From Metridium senile (lineage: Eukaryota; Cnidaria; Anthozoa; Actiniaria; Metridiidae), in NCBI GenBank assembly GCA_949775045.1, contig OX459097.1:18700210-18764209 (forward strand): DNA of 64,000 nt. Reading direction: 5' to 3'. Positions within the stretch are counted from its first letter, which is position 1. Each line of letters opens with the position of its first letter. Below the pieces are notes generated by a model that worked only from the letters and a program-made list of their open reading frames with translations, was not told where the DNA came from and did not search any database. Below are positions 11,788-22,689 of the stretch, piece by piece. The translations under genes and the position numbers were made by a program.

Positions 11788-11869
11788 CTTACAGTACTTT
11801 GCAAAACCTGCACTTTGTGAAACGAAATAAAATATCAGCACAAGTGCAGATTTTACAAAGTACTGTAAG
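11788..11869. repeat. Imperfect hairpin, 29-nt arms, 24-nt loop
   Basis: Arms 11,788-11,816 and 11,841-11,869 pair with about three mismatches, beginning CTTACAGTACTTTG. It lies between the convergent 3' ends of the two transposon genes, so read-through from either would transcribe it. Size and shape resemble a small-RNA precursor, but it could equally be a tiny MITE. The remaining sequence between 11,000 and 12,068 holds no other feature I can support. Confidence 0.6.
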
Positions 11870-12068
11870 ACAATTTCAATAAAAACTGTGAATTAGTAAT
11901 ATCAACAAGCACTTCATATTTTTAGCATTCATAAATATGTGTAAATATTTCGTCAGTTCTTATAGCGCAATTTTTATCGATAAAACAAATTCTCGGTAAC
12001 GAGTGTTAATTCGCAGCAGCGCCACAAGAACAAGTTTTAGTAGCGCATGGGTTTCGTGGGGGTTTTTT

Positions 12069-13590
12069 TTATAGGCGCCGTCCACATAGATCAAGAAGGG
12101 CTTTAGCAGCTTCATTTTTTTGAACTGGAGAGGAAACTGGCTGGCTAGCAATTGGAACTTCAGGTTTGACTGGTGTTTGTGCCTGAGTGGTGCCTATGAC
12201 AGTAGAACTAGAGCTAGCAGTATTTGTATTCATAAACTGTGGCGGTGTAGTAAAAGGCGGGTAGAATGCAGAGTACGGATTCGCATGATACATGTACGGA
12301 TTGAACATGTATGGATTGATTGGGACAAATTCCGCATCATCCGACGACGAACTGTTCTGTTGTCGATGTCTCTTATCGTGTACTTTCTGGCTTTTCCTCT
12401 TGTGACTTTTGGATTTTTTTTTTTCTTTTCTTGTGCCTTTTAGAGTCTGATGACGAGTCTGATGACGAGTCTGAGTCGTACTTCGAACTTTTGCCACTTT
12501 TCATCGTAGTACTTACTGAGGTTTCGGTCATTTTAACCGGGGACATTTGCATCGTGCTGGCACTTTCGACGAAACTATCATCGTCTCCTTCAATTCTTTT
12601 CTGTCTCTTAAGTTTTACAATGAGGATCTTTAGTTGTTCAGCGTCGTTTGTCGTAGTGGGCGGTATCTTGCCATCAAAATGCTCGCGCAATAAGCGAATG
12701 TCGCGCATTAGTTTCATTTTGTTCGTTTTGTATGATAAATCAGCTTGATATAGTCGAGGACTAAGGTTCTTTATGAACTGATGCTCGCTACTTGATGAGA
12801 ACTGTTCAATTGACATAATTTGGCTCTCTAACTCAGCAACTCCTTTTTCTTTTTTCCTTAGTTCCAACTTAAGGGAATTCAGCTTTGCCAAGTACTCGGG
12901 GTGTTTGTCTTTCTTTCCACAATAGGTAAAATCTGTACACTTTTTTAAATTACACGGATTAGTGGCTTGATTCCTATGGCCTCTGTGATGACAATGACCA
13001 CAAACGCTTCGACCATTACCGATCGGCGACGGCTCAGGCACGTTGATATCCATAGACTCAATATTCAATCTGATTTCTACCATATCTTGCTTCACTTTTT
13101 GAACTTGATCTTTAAGTTTATATTCTTGGTTGTGTAAGGCTTTTACAACAGTCTGTTCGAAGAAAATTACAAATAGAAAAATGCTTAAGTTTGGTGTCAC
13201 TGTATAAAATTCTGTGAGCTTTTTCGCGCCAAAAATATAAAACTGTTTTTAATTCTTTTACATAAGGCTTTACCAAGAAAAACTTATTCTACCCACCCTT
13301 TTTTGCCCTTCTGAAGATAGTGATTCGTGTTGGTTGTCGTGTGGACGTTTGGATTTAATGACAAGCGGAGATTCTTCTTTTAGCCTTTGCAATTCGTATT
13401 TCAACACGGCCTTCGCCCCGAGTGGCAATGTACCAAACATGATATTAATTCCATCGTCTTGTATTAACTTAAGTTTTAAACGAGTAGTAAAAAAATTTGC
13501 TTTTAACGTTTCATAAATGAAAGCATAGCTATCATCGTCAAGCTCATGTTTAAAACTTTTGATCCACTCGGCCAACCCAATATCCGCCAT
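12069..13590 (-). pseudogene. Accessory protein of the two-gene transposon: SAM-like domain, Cys/His cluster, coiled coil, Ser/Lys-rich tail
   Basis: Two exons are supported. Exon 1 (13,590-13,297) encodes a ~70-residue SAM-like domain (WIKSFKHELDDDSYAFIYE through LGAKAVLKYELQRLKE) and ends at AGG before a GTGGGT donor. A 144-bp intron ends TTCGAACAG; exon 2 starts at 13,152 in the same phase. Exon 2 holds a Cys/His cluster (CGHCHHRGHRNQA, then CNLKKC and YCGKKDKH), a Lys/Glu-rich coiled coil and a Ser/Asp/Lys-rich tail. Homopolymer A-tract indels near 12,415 shift the C-terminal ~110 residues (Asn-Pro-Tyr-rich) into another frame. A related gene occupies the same place in copy 2. Its role is unknown; DNA or protein bridging for the transposase is a guess. 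Confidence 0.65.
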
Positions 13591-13786
13591 CTTGGGTTCG
13601 CGTGGAATTTTCGAACTTTGTTCCCAACTTGATTCAGAATTTCATACTAAATTTGCTAATTTGATTCACACGATCACAATATGATTGGCTTATTAACAAT
13701 GGAACTGTCAACATTAGTATCTAGTTCCCAAGTCCCCAGTTAAGCTCGGAATCGGAGCGTACAAAGTTTCGTGAAATCCACTGTAA

Positions 13787-15998
13787 GATGTCTTCTATCT
13801 GTTATAAATGTTTGTTTATATTGGGCACTCGTTCCCAGTCTATCACCACTATTGTACCTAGGAAGGGAGGGAGTGGAGCCGTAGCAAAATTAAAAGAATG
13901 AAGGAAATTAATAAACTAACAAGTAAAAGAAAAATTAAACCAAACTTGATGCCCTTTATCAACAAAAAGAAAAGCACTTGGGAGAGACAAAATTGTAACA
14001 AAATTGAAAGAGTCATTATTTATGAAGGGGGGAGGGAGAAATCATGGGGGGGGGGTGGTCAGGTGTATTTTTCTTGATGACTGGGGGTGAGTCATGGTTT
14101 AATAAAATAATTGTTTATTTCCCCCTAATTAGGAAATAAAATCTTTGTGTGCGATATATACTTTTTCAACGCTTAGATTATTTCTTACGTGAAGTTTTCA
14201 AAAGCCCATGGCAAAAATGATGATAACAAACAGGCGAAAAGTATTTCGATTAAAAATAAATAAAGGCGTTTCTGTATCAAACTTGACAATAATATTTATT
14301 GATTTTAATCGGAATGGCGCGATCTTGGTTAGCAGAACGCATTATTAGGGCCTTTCACCCTTGTATTGCGCTAACACCTTTGTAGAAATTGTAGACTAGA
14401 TCATCGTTCTGCTCATTACTGTAGAAGCTGATACTTTGGCTATTTAGGGTCTCCTCTATTTCACGAAGACAAGTCTTCATATCTTCACACTGGTGACATG
14501 CGAAATAATAAAATAATTAACTAACAGAATTAATGAAGGAAGGAAATGAATAAACTAACAAGTAAAAGAAAAAATAAACCAAACTGATACCCTTTATAAA
14601 CAAAAAGAAAAGCACTAGGGAGAGTCAAAATTGTAACAAAATTGAAAGAGTCATTATTTATGAAGGGGAAGGGAGAAATCATGGGGGGGGGGGGGGGTGT
14701 TCAGGTATATTTTTCTTGATGACTCGGGGTGAGTCATGGTTTAATATAATAGTTATAATACCCAAGACGTTAAATTTAGCACTTCAAGGGGTGGATCATT
14801 ATTTGTTTTGCCAATTGTTTTCCCCCTAATTAGGAAATAAAATATTTGTATGTGATATATACTTTTTAAACGATCAGATTATTTCTTACGTGAAGTTTTC
14901 AAAAGACAATGGCAAGAATGTTAATAATAACAAATAGGCGAAAAGTATTTCGATTAAAAAATACTAATGCAGGCGTTTCTGTATCAAACTTGACAATGAT
15001 ATTTACGGATTTTAATCGGAATGGCGCGTTCTTGGTTAGCAGAGCGCATTATTTTATTATTTCGCATGTCACCAGTGTGAAGATATGAAGACTTGTCTTC
15101 GTGAAATAGAGGAGACTCTAAACAGCCAAAGTATCAGCTTCTACAGTAATGAGCAGAACGATGATCTAGTCTACAATTTCGACAAAGGTGTTAGCGCAAT
15201 TCAAGGGTGGAAGACCCATATAATGCGCTCTGCTAAATATTATTGTCTGATTCAGTTTGATACAGAAACGCCTGCATTAGTTTTTTTAATCGAAATACTT
15301 TTCGCCTGTTTGTTATCATCATTTTTGCCATTGGCTTTTGAAAACTTCACGTAAGAAATAATCTAAGCGTTGAAAAAGTATATATCGCACACAAATATGT
15401 TATTTCCTAATTAGGGGGGAATAAACAATTATTTTATTAAACCATGACTCACCCCCAGTGATCAAGAAAAATACACCTGACCAACCCCCCCCCCCCCCCT
15501 CCCCCCATGATTTCTCACTCCCCCTTCATAAATAATGACTCTTTCAATTTTGTTACAATTTTGTCTCTCCCTAGTGCTTTTCTTTTTGTTTAGAGGTGGA
15601 CCATTTGACTTTTGAGGGGGGGGGGGGGGGGGGGGTGGATGATTTTGTCCGTGCAGGAATTTTTTTTTAGCCCGCTGGCACGCGCACAGAATTTATTTTA
15701 TAGAAAAGCAAAGATTTCAGTGGCAATTTTGGCTTGCAGGATTTTTTTTTCAAAATCATCCACCCCCCCCCCCCCCCCCTCCTCCCCCCCCCCCCCCCCC
15801 TCAAAAGTTAAATGGTCCACCCCTTATAAAGGGCATCAGTTTGGTTTATTTTTTCTTTTACTTGTTAGTTTATTAATTTCCTTCATTCTTTTAATTTTGC
15901 TACGGCTCCACTCCCTCCCTTCCTAGGTACAATAGTGGTGATAGACTGGGAACGAGTGCCGAATATAAACAAACATTTATAACAGATAGAAGACATTT
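13787..15998. mobile_element. Foldback element with 3-bp TAA duplication (Harbinger-like), inserted in the outer right arm
   Basis: Ends are inverted copies of GATGTCTTCTATCTGTTATA. The uninterrupted sequence is present in the outer left arm near 5200 (CCACTG-TAA-ACTCC); here it is split with TAA on both sides (13,784-13,786 and 15,999-16,001). Inside are nested inverted copies (about 13,790-14,520 against 15,060-15,995) and a direct duplication (about 13,880-14,330 against 14,530-15,050), with several poly-G/poly-C runs. The 3-bp TAA duplication suits PIF/Harbinger elements; no transposase is present. Confidence 0.8.
15064..15240 (+). pseudogene. Gene fragment (CxxC-containing exon) captured in a foldback
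   Basis: After a possible acceptor at about 15,064 (TTTCGCATGTCACCAG region), the plus strand reads an exon-like segment starting with a Cys-His-Gln-Cys pair, then MKTCLREIEETLNSQSISFY and ending around IQGWKTHIMRS. The same segment occurs in inverse orientation at about 14,355-14,510. The pattern (CxxC, then a helical region with W-K-x-H-x-x-R) resembles part of a large uncharacterised protein family I know from cnidarian predictions, but I cannot name it. It is only ~55 residues, so it is a captured fragment rather than a gene. Confidence 0.4.
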
Positions 15999-16929
15999 TA
16001 AACTCCAAGTTATGACTTATTTTGAGTTTTAATTTCATTGATAACTGTTAGTAGACATTTATATTGATGGAAACGGTACCTTAAACGAAGGTCACATGGA
16101 CATTTAAAGCAATCGAAACAGCGAAAATCAACTGCTAGCTAGATTCTGGACTTGAACGCATGGAACTCACGCCTGCAGAAGACACTTGAATCCCTAACCT
16201 TGAAGGTCAAGTTATTACGTTATTTAGATCGCTAAAGAGGATGGTAAACAACTTAATTGCACAGCCAAGCATTATTGAATGCAGTTTAAGGTAATTTTAG
16301 CTGTTAATACCAATGAGTATTTTACCGATAAAGAATGCTCGATTTTGACACATTTGGAAATTTAACAAAGTTTAAGTCCTTGTCATTCTTTCGAAGTTGT
16401 AGATCAGAAAGATTTTATTGGCGTTTTGTATTGATTAATGTTAGTAGTTTATAGTGAAGTAAAGGAGAAGTTTCAATCAAGTGCCACGATTTTGAAATAA
16501 GCTCTTAAAGTTGACTTGTTTTGAGCCGATGTCCGATGCGAGTGCAGTAGGGTCACTTTCTAAGCAGCTGACGTCAAAATAAAAAATAATTATTATTTAA
16601 GTCATATGGCCGTTAAAACTAGAAGGAAATGTCTATACATTTGTGCAAAAATTATATCATTTGAGTATGTTTTTGGTGTATAAAAGAATATGAGAATATG
16701 TCGTTATTCCATACTATTTCGGAGTTCAAATTGGCCTTCGACTAGTCGAACATTAAACGGTCCCCAAAAAAATATTAAAATAAATTTGAGCCAAATCACT
16801 TCGATATTAGTTGTTCCCAAGGACAGAACTTCAAAATAGTAGAGTATGAGAGAAATCTATTTTGAAGTTGCATATCGACCTGGAGGTTATTACGGAGACA
16901 GCCTCTTAATAACTGTTTTATTTTATTTC

Positions 16930-17199
16930 TTAATTGACAGATAACAAGTATTTCACCTGATTGGCTTGGTTAATCCTATCTTGAGTTATTTGGCGGCTCA
17001 TCATTGCAAGGTCTTTCCTGTGATTTGCAATCGTTCTAGGATGGGGAGCAAAGCCCATGGGCATCCCTGCCATCAGGGCTTGTTGGGAAGCTCCATGACT
17101 TGCCAAATGCACTCCACAGTCCATTTGAAGTTTGTTATTTTTCTTAATAAAATAATTACCATAACTTTCTGAGTACATCAGCATCATGTACTCAAGCAC
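16930..17199 (-). CDS. Unrecognised 89-aa open frame between transposons
   Basis: The frame reads a Met-rich N-terminus followed by GVHLASHGASQQALMAGMP and RTIANHRKDLAMMSRQI, ending at 16,930. The middle resembles the helix-turn-helix-like segment that precedes DDE domains in several transposase families, so it may be an exon fragment of a transposon gene, but nothing diagnostic is present. The rest of 17,200-17,596 is non-coding and AT-rich. Confidence 0.3.
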   Translation of the reverse strand: MLEYMMLMYSESYGNYFIKKNNKLQMDCGVHLASHGASQQALMAGMPMGFAPHPRTIANHRKDLAMMSRQITQDRINQANQVKYLLSVN

Positions 17200-18184
17200 T
17201 CAAACACACATCCCCTGGAATATTTACTGTTATTATATGATTATTATCAATGAAATACCTTTGTTTCAGAAATTTAATTTTTTCACACATGAAAATGACA
17301 TGCTATTAATGTTAACTATGGCTGCACTGCTTGATCACATGGTAGTTTCTCATGGCAGAAAAAGTTTATTTTCCCTTTTTATTTACAACTGTTTTCAAAA
17401 ACGTTGTCCTATTTGAAATTAGTAATCAGTAATTAGTAATTTGTTAATAGTGAAATAGGAATTAAGAAGTGAACCAGAAACAGACTCGGTCTTCTGATAA
17501 TGCCATCTAATTGATTTTAATGAAGTTTTCATATTCAATTTTTGCTGGTTCACCATTTGATCTCAAAAATTGTATTACATTGTGTATCAATAAATAGTCC
17601 AGTCAATCTGTAGTTTGAGTCCAAACAAATTGCAATAGAATTTTTCTCACTGTAATTATGTTAGGATAGGTGTCCTAAACAACATACTAAAAATCCCAAA
17701 AAATCCCTTCGGTGGAACATCCTCAAAAATTGAATTTAAGATTTCATCATTTCACCACAGGGACCCCACAATTGGAAAAAAATTGACCAAGCTGTTAAAT
17801 TTTGTCAAATATGAAATAATAGAAATATTTCCATTACATTGTGATAGAATAGTGTTTCTGTACAGATATTTTCAATTTCCAATCAAATTCGTTGAAGTAA
17901 CATGATAAAAATCAATATTTAGAATACTTCTCACCACAGGGATCCCGCATCTCAAAATTGAAATTTTAAAATTTCCGAAAACATTTCTGAAGGAATTTCA
18001 CTATAGAAATAAAGATAAAAATCATTATTAGAGTTTTGTTTTGTTGTGAATTCAGAACAAAAATGTTTATTTATGATGTGTGAAGCATTTATACCCGCTT
18101 CACTATATATATATATATATAGCCTGCATCACATTAGTCTTTTTCTCGGTTTAGCAAGTTTGCCGTTTTAGGTCCCGTCGACGT

Positions 18185-18575
18185 CCACACTAGTGCGTTT
18201 TAGTTTGAAAACGCATACATTTTGATCCGTTTAGGCTTTCCGTCCACACTAATACGCTGAGAGTATCATCGAAACCGCATCGATTTGAAAACGTTATTGA
18301 AAGTGGATCAAAATGAAAACGCATACATATCGTATTAGAGTGGACGGTCGAAAACGTATAGGAATGAAAACGCTTAGGTCAAATCTACCACATTAGCATG
18401 CGCATGTTGTCAAACTTACGCAACACCATCGTTTCCATTATTTTTGAGCGTATTAGTGTGGACGGTCGATAACGGAGCAAAACGGTAGTGTGGACGCGAA
18501 TCGATCGAATGGATGCGTTTTCAAATCAAACGAAAACGGTTCCAAACAAAAACGCACTAGTGTGGACAGTGCCTT
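18185..18575. mobile_element. hAT-like MITE (CACACTAGTGCGTTTT inverted repeats)
   Basis: Multiple short inverted motifs of the type GTCCACACTA and AAAACGCA, with ends around CGTCCACACTAGTGCG and CGCACTAGTGTGGACAG. This composition is typical of hAT-derived MITEs of marine invertebrates. A further fragment (GTAGTGTGGACGGGCC) at about 19,095 suggests the original unit was longer. No target duplication was settled. Confidence 0.6.
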
Positions 18576-19679
18576 AGTTGAAGGTTGGCCGTTGGCCAAC
18601 CAACGGCCAACCAGTTGGTTTAGTTGGACAAGTGCTGGGCTATCGTGCTGGAGGTGTGGGATTCGCGTCTCGGCCTGACCAATACTCAGGGTCTTTAAAT
18701 AATTGAGAAGAAGGTGATGTAAATCGGCATTTGCACGTCTTCTTCACGATAGGGATGTAAAACCGGAGGTCCCGTCTCTCCACACACCACACACAACTGT
18801 TTGACTAAGAGTAGGGCACTGAGCTCATGGCGGTGTGGACAGGCTTACAATTCTAGTACTTAGATCGTCTTTGCGGTAGGTATGTAAAAAGGTTGCGCGC
18901 TAGTAGATAAGACCTCGTACTTAAATACAGCCACTACCAACCTCATGGACTTTGCCGAGTGCTGGGACTACATAGACGAAGAGTCCTTTTATAACAAACG
19001 GCATGGTATTCCGAAGAAGCAGTGTTACCAACCGCATGATATTGAAGAAGTAGCCTAACTAAATAATTAAAGCTCCATTTTCAAGTTTATCCGGGGTAGT
19101 GTGGACGGGCCTTTAGAAGAGCAAGCCAATGCCAGAAGAGCTTGTAGACAGTGAGGTGCGACAAGTACTAGTGGTTTCTATTTACACTCATCAGATGAAA
19201 AAACCCCTGAAAATTCAAGTGCTTTATTCATGAAATGTCTAAAATAGCGCAAAAGAAGGATCATGTAGGATCAATTCACAGGTGGAAAAAGTGATCAGCA
19301 ATCGCAGCCACTTAGGAGATATAGAAACCACTTATAGTTCGGTAGTCACAGTTAGTGCAACACTGGAAACCACTCGTACTCTAGACGTGCCGTATATCTA
19401 AATACAGATGATGGAGGTAACTGTGCAGGTTAAATATTCAGAAGTTTATCGATCCTTTCTACGCGCCTACTGCTATGCCAAGCTTTGACGGATTAAAAAT
19501 AGAACCAGTATTCTCATGCGCAGTGTGAATACCACTGATAGACTGATGCGTGGTAGAGAACTGACAGAAATAATGCTGAATCCCATTGCAAATGGCCTCT
19601 TTATATAGTATGTTCAATCGTCTTGCCGCTTAGCATATGTACATATGTACTACAGCGTGTCTAGTTAAATTATAACATT

Positions 19680-19870
19680 CAATCTCAAGGTCGTGACGAG
19701 GGATGTGGGATCAGGGATCACATGCCTAGAATCAGGAATCACATATTGTCAGAATCAGCTGGAATCAGGGATCACAGAACAGGGATCGGGATCATATGAA
19801 TAAATTCAGGGGTAAGGGATCAAAATGCTTGAGGCTTTGGGAGCAGGCCAGGATCTAACTTTTGTGTACA
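19680..19870. repeat. Degenerate tandem repeat (AATCAGGGATCACA-type)
   Basis: Six or seven decayed copies of a ~14-20-base motif with consensus near GAATCAGGGATCACAT, in the interior of the TA foldback. No other feature is visible from 18,576 to 20,089. Confidence 0.6.
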
Positions 19871-21687
19871 AAATCGGGATCAATCACGAGAAAATGTCCC
19901 TTGTAACGACCCATTAACAAAAATTAAAATAAACAAGTCTTAATGCCTCAAAATACGTGCCAGGGAGAAAGTTAGGCAAGCCTCTGGTGACCAGGGTATT
20001 TTAATAATAATTTTCAGCCAATTACAGCTTAAAACCTTCAGACGTCAGATTTTATTTCGGAAATCAAATATGCCCTTGAAATATTACATTTTTGAGATGC
20101 GGGATCCCTGTGGTGAAACGTATTATATATATTGATTTTTATCATATTACTTCAACCTACTTGATTGGAAATTGAAAACATCTGTACAGAAACACTATTC
20201 TATCATAATATAATGGAAATATTTATATTATTTCATATTTGCCAAATTTTAACAGCTTGGTCATATTTTTTCCAAGTGTGGGTTCCCTGTGTTGAAATGA
20301 TGAAATCTTTAATTCGATTTTTGAGGATGTTCCACCGAAGGGATTTTTTGGGATTTTTAGTATGTTGTTTAGGACACCTATCCTAACATATTTCAGTGAG
20401 AAAAATTCTATTGCAATTTGTTTGGACTGGACCCAAAAAAATCCGTAGATTGACTGGACTAAAAAGGGAAAATCTATATTACTTAAAAATTCCAGTCTGT
20501 CAGTTTGTGTCTATCTAGACATATTGTCTAGACAGTCTGTCTAGATGTGTTGCAATTTTTTTTTTAAATACAATTAGTAGTTTTAAGTTTTCAAACGTTT
20601 TAAATACCTTTCTTGTATTAGGTGGACAATACAAATCCATCCTAGTAATTTTGTTGTTTTTATCAGCATCTTTCAAATGTTCACGACATGTATGTACCCT
20701 GGTTATGTGCATTAATAGCATCGAATACTTTGAAGAGACGCTGTGGACAGGGGACAAGTGAACCGGAACAGCTTTTTTCGTGGATAACAACAGGTGTTGG
20801 CATTTTGCTGCTTTTTGCTGGAGAAGTGATACAAACATATCCAAATTTCTTCGGAAAAACCCCAAATTCGCGCCTCAGCGGCTTCTACGCGACGAACAGA
20901 CCCACTGCATCGCTCGTCTGAGTTTCGCAAACGAGGTGAGAATTTACAAGTGCTATTCATTATTAATCACGTAATGCCTGAACATTGAGATTGATACAAA
21001 TTCTCACCCTCGTCAAAAAAATTTGAAATTAAAGGCCTTGAAAAGAGCGGGAATTTGACTCGGCCGTGCCGGCGTTTGACCTTTGCAATTGCCTTGAGGC
21101 AACAATAAATAATAACATGAAAATGTGTTCTTCGGCCAATATCAGCCAGCATGATTGATAAAAAGAAAAGAAAACACAAACATAACAATGACATTTAATC
21201 AGTTTAAAATGTATTTCACTTACTACAAACAATAGATGACTCGATGGATATGATTCACGTATCGCTTTTCAAGTAAAAGTTGTTTACCTCCACGTGTCGT
21301 GAATTTCAAATGCCTCGTTTGAAAAATGGTATAAATATTTTTCAGATGTATTTTGATATGTTTTACATCAATCAATTATTGTTCTTTTACCGGAGTATGA
21401 AGCTTATATATCCATGTCAGTCCTTATATTTGACGATTTTCGACGTGACATCGAACACTTTGAGACGCGAGCGAAGTTCATCTACGTCAAGTAGAAGAAT
21501 GCATTCTTTTGGCGTTAAGTCGAAGATAAACTTGAGAAAATTCAACCCATACAGGGGCTCTGATAAATATTAATTTGTCATAAGTAGGTTTTAGTGCATT
21601 TGCTGCGGTTTTTTGGCATTTCCGAGCCATTTTTGAAGAGACAAATTTTTGCCGCCTTTGAGCGGCCATCTTGTTTTGGTCATGACA

Positions 21688-22045
21688 CTAGTCTCTACTG
21701 CGCATGCGTCCGGTTTTTCCGCTCTGTCCCCTCCAATTTTCAAACAGATTCACAGCCCAATTGTCCTTGTAAGTGGTGTTCTTTGGAACGGACATTGCAA
21801 TTTTCTCCTGGACTTCACTGTGCGACAAAGGTTCTCCAAACCGACTCGAGGTTTGCGGCTCTTGAAACTCATTTGTAGATTCGATTAATTCATGTGGTGA
21901 TTCAATAAACTCAGCAGGCTCAAACAGTTCAGGTCCGAGATATTCTTCGAGACTGAAGTCGCCATAATCTATTTCTCGGTCTTCCTGGCTTCTAAAACTG
22001 GAAGGAGTTATGAATATCTCTGAATCATCTTCTGACTCCATTGCC
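21688..22045 (-). CDS. Candidate first exon resembling the N-terminus of KIAA1958/ZMYM-type tyrosine-recombinase-like proteins
   Basis: From the Met at 22,045 (MAMESEDDSEIF) the frame gives an acidic N-terminus and then VPKNTTYKDNWAVNLFENWR. The pattern P-K-x-T-x-x-x-x-x-W-A-V-x-x-F-x-x-W typically opens the recombinase-like region of Crypton-derived KIAA1958/QRICH/ZMYM proteins. No donor GT follows directly and the last ~15 residues look unrelated, so the exon is either cut short or decayed. No continuation was found downstream on the minus strand. 20,462-21,687 otherwise holds only short unsupported frames; 22,100-22,690 has a small GTAGAGGT cluster. Confidence 0.4.
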
Positions 22046-22689
22046 ATAGTGTATCGCAAGTTTCAAAAACTGCAGGGTTCCCAGTTGCTACGGATGAGGT
22101 CATAATCTCATAATCAGTGGTGAGGTGATGATGTTTGGCTTTTGTTTAAAGTGATCTGGACAACCACAAATGTCAAAAATGCCGAATTTATTCCGTACTC
22201 CCGCGAACTTGAGCTCTGCTCGTATAAAACATCGCAAATATACGCAGAGTGTCTCGGAATTCTTTCTCAGAACAACGAAGTTTGATTGTGAAACATATAG
22301 GCTAAAACCTTTGCAATACATAGCACTGAAAGTCTCCGACAGAAGTCTCAAGAGTAATATAGAAAGTCCGGTAGAGGTAGAGGACCGTAGAGGTCAGTAG
22401 AGGTAAACAATATTTGCTTTATGGCATAATTCGTCTTGATCAAATGGCTTTGTCGAACGCAATACTTTCTGTTTGAGTAGAGAACTCTCAAAGTTTCTTG
22501 TTTGGACATTTATAGCGTTCCTAATGAGGCATCATTACTCTTTTCTTAAGCGCAAAACCCGATTGTTACAATACACACAAAATAAATCGAAATTTTGCTG
22601 ACCTCAAATTTGGCGCCAAAATATAGAAATGCTTTTAAAAGTTTGAACTCTTCTTTATTTTGTAATAATATTACACTAGCTGGACCCGG

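Larger units (their letters stand above)
9797..13743. mobile_element. Two-gene Tc1/mariner-like transposon, copy 1
   Basis: About 150-bp terminal inverted repeats starting CTGGGGACTTGGGAACTAG end exactly at TTAA (9797-9800 and 13,740-13,743). The site is compatible with TA or TTAA duplication; the second copy in this window is flanked by TA, so TA with a pre-existing TTAA is the simpler reading. It holds a transposase gene on the plus strand and an accessory gene on the minus strand, tail to tail. Both are damaged, so this copy is dead. Confidence 0.85.
4285..16905. mobile_element. Outer foldback transposon: ~950-bp arms meeting at a TTAA centre, heavily invaded
   Basis: The left arm (4285-5240) is the reverse complement of the right arm (13,740-16,905 once the insertion at 13,787-15,998 is removed). 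Ends read GAGGCTGTCTCCGTAATAAC / inverse. The arms meet without spacer: the inferred centre is a perfect palindrome around TTAA (CCGAGC-TTAA-GCTCGG). That centre now holds a second foldback and a two-gene transposon. The element has no coding capacity of its own. A target-site duplication is not clear: the right flank begins TTAATA, the left flank ends ACTACT. Arm sequence identity looks high, so the structure is not ancient. Confidence 0.85.
17597..20459. mobile_element. TA-flanked foldback element (~370-bp inverted repeats, GTCCAGTCAATC ends)
   Basis: The left end GTCCAGTCAATCTGTAG is preceded by TA (17,595-17,596) and the right end GATTGACTGGAC is followed by TA (20,460-20,461). Arms of about 370 bp (17,597-17,965 and 20,090-20,459) are inverted copies with moderate divergence. 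TA duplication suits Tc1/mariner. No transposase is encoded; the interior carries a hAT-like MITE and degenerate repeats. Confidence 0.8.

Noticed and set aside
15612..15926. Gly- and Pro-rich open frame
   Set aside because: Translation of poly-G and poly-C tracts in a foldback; no homology or splice signals.
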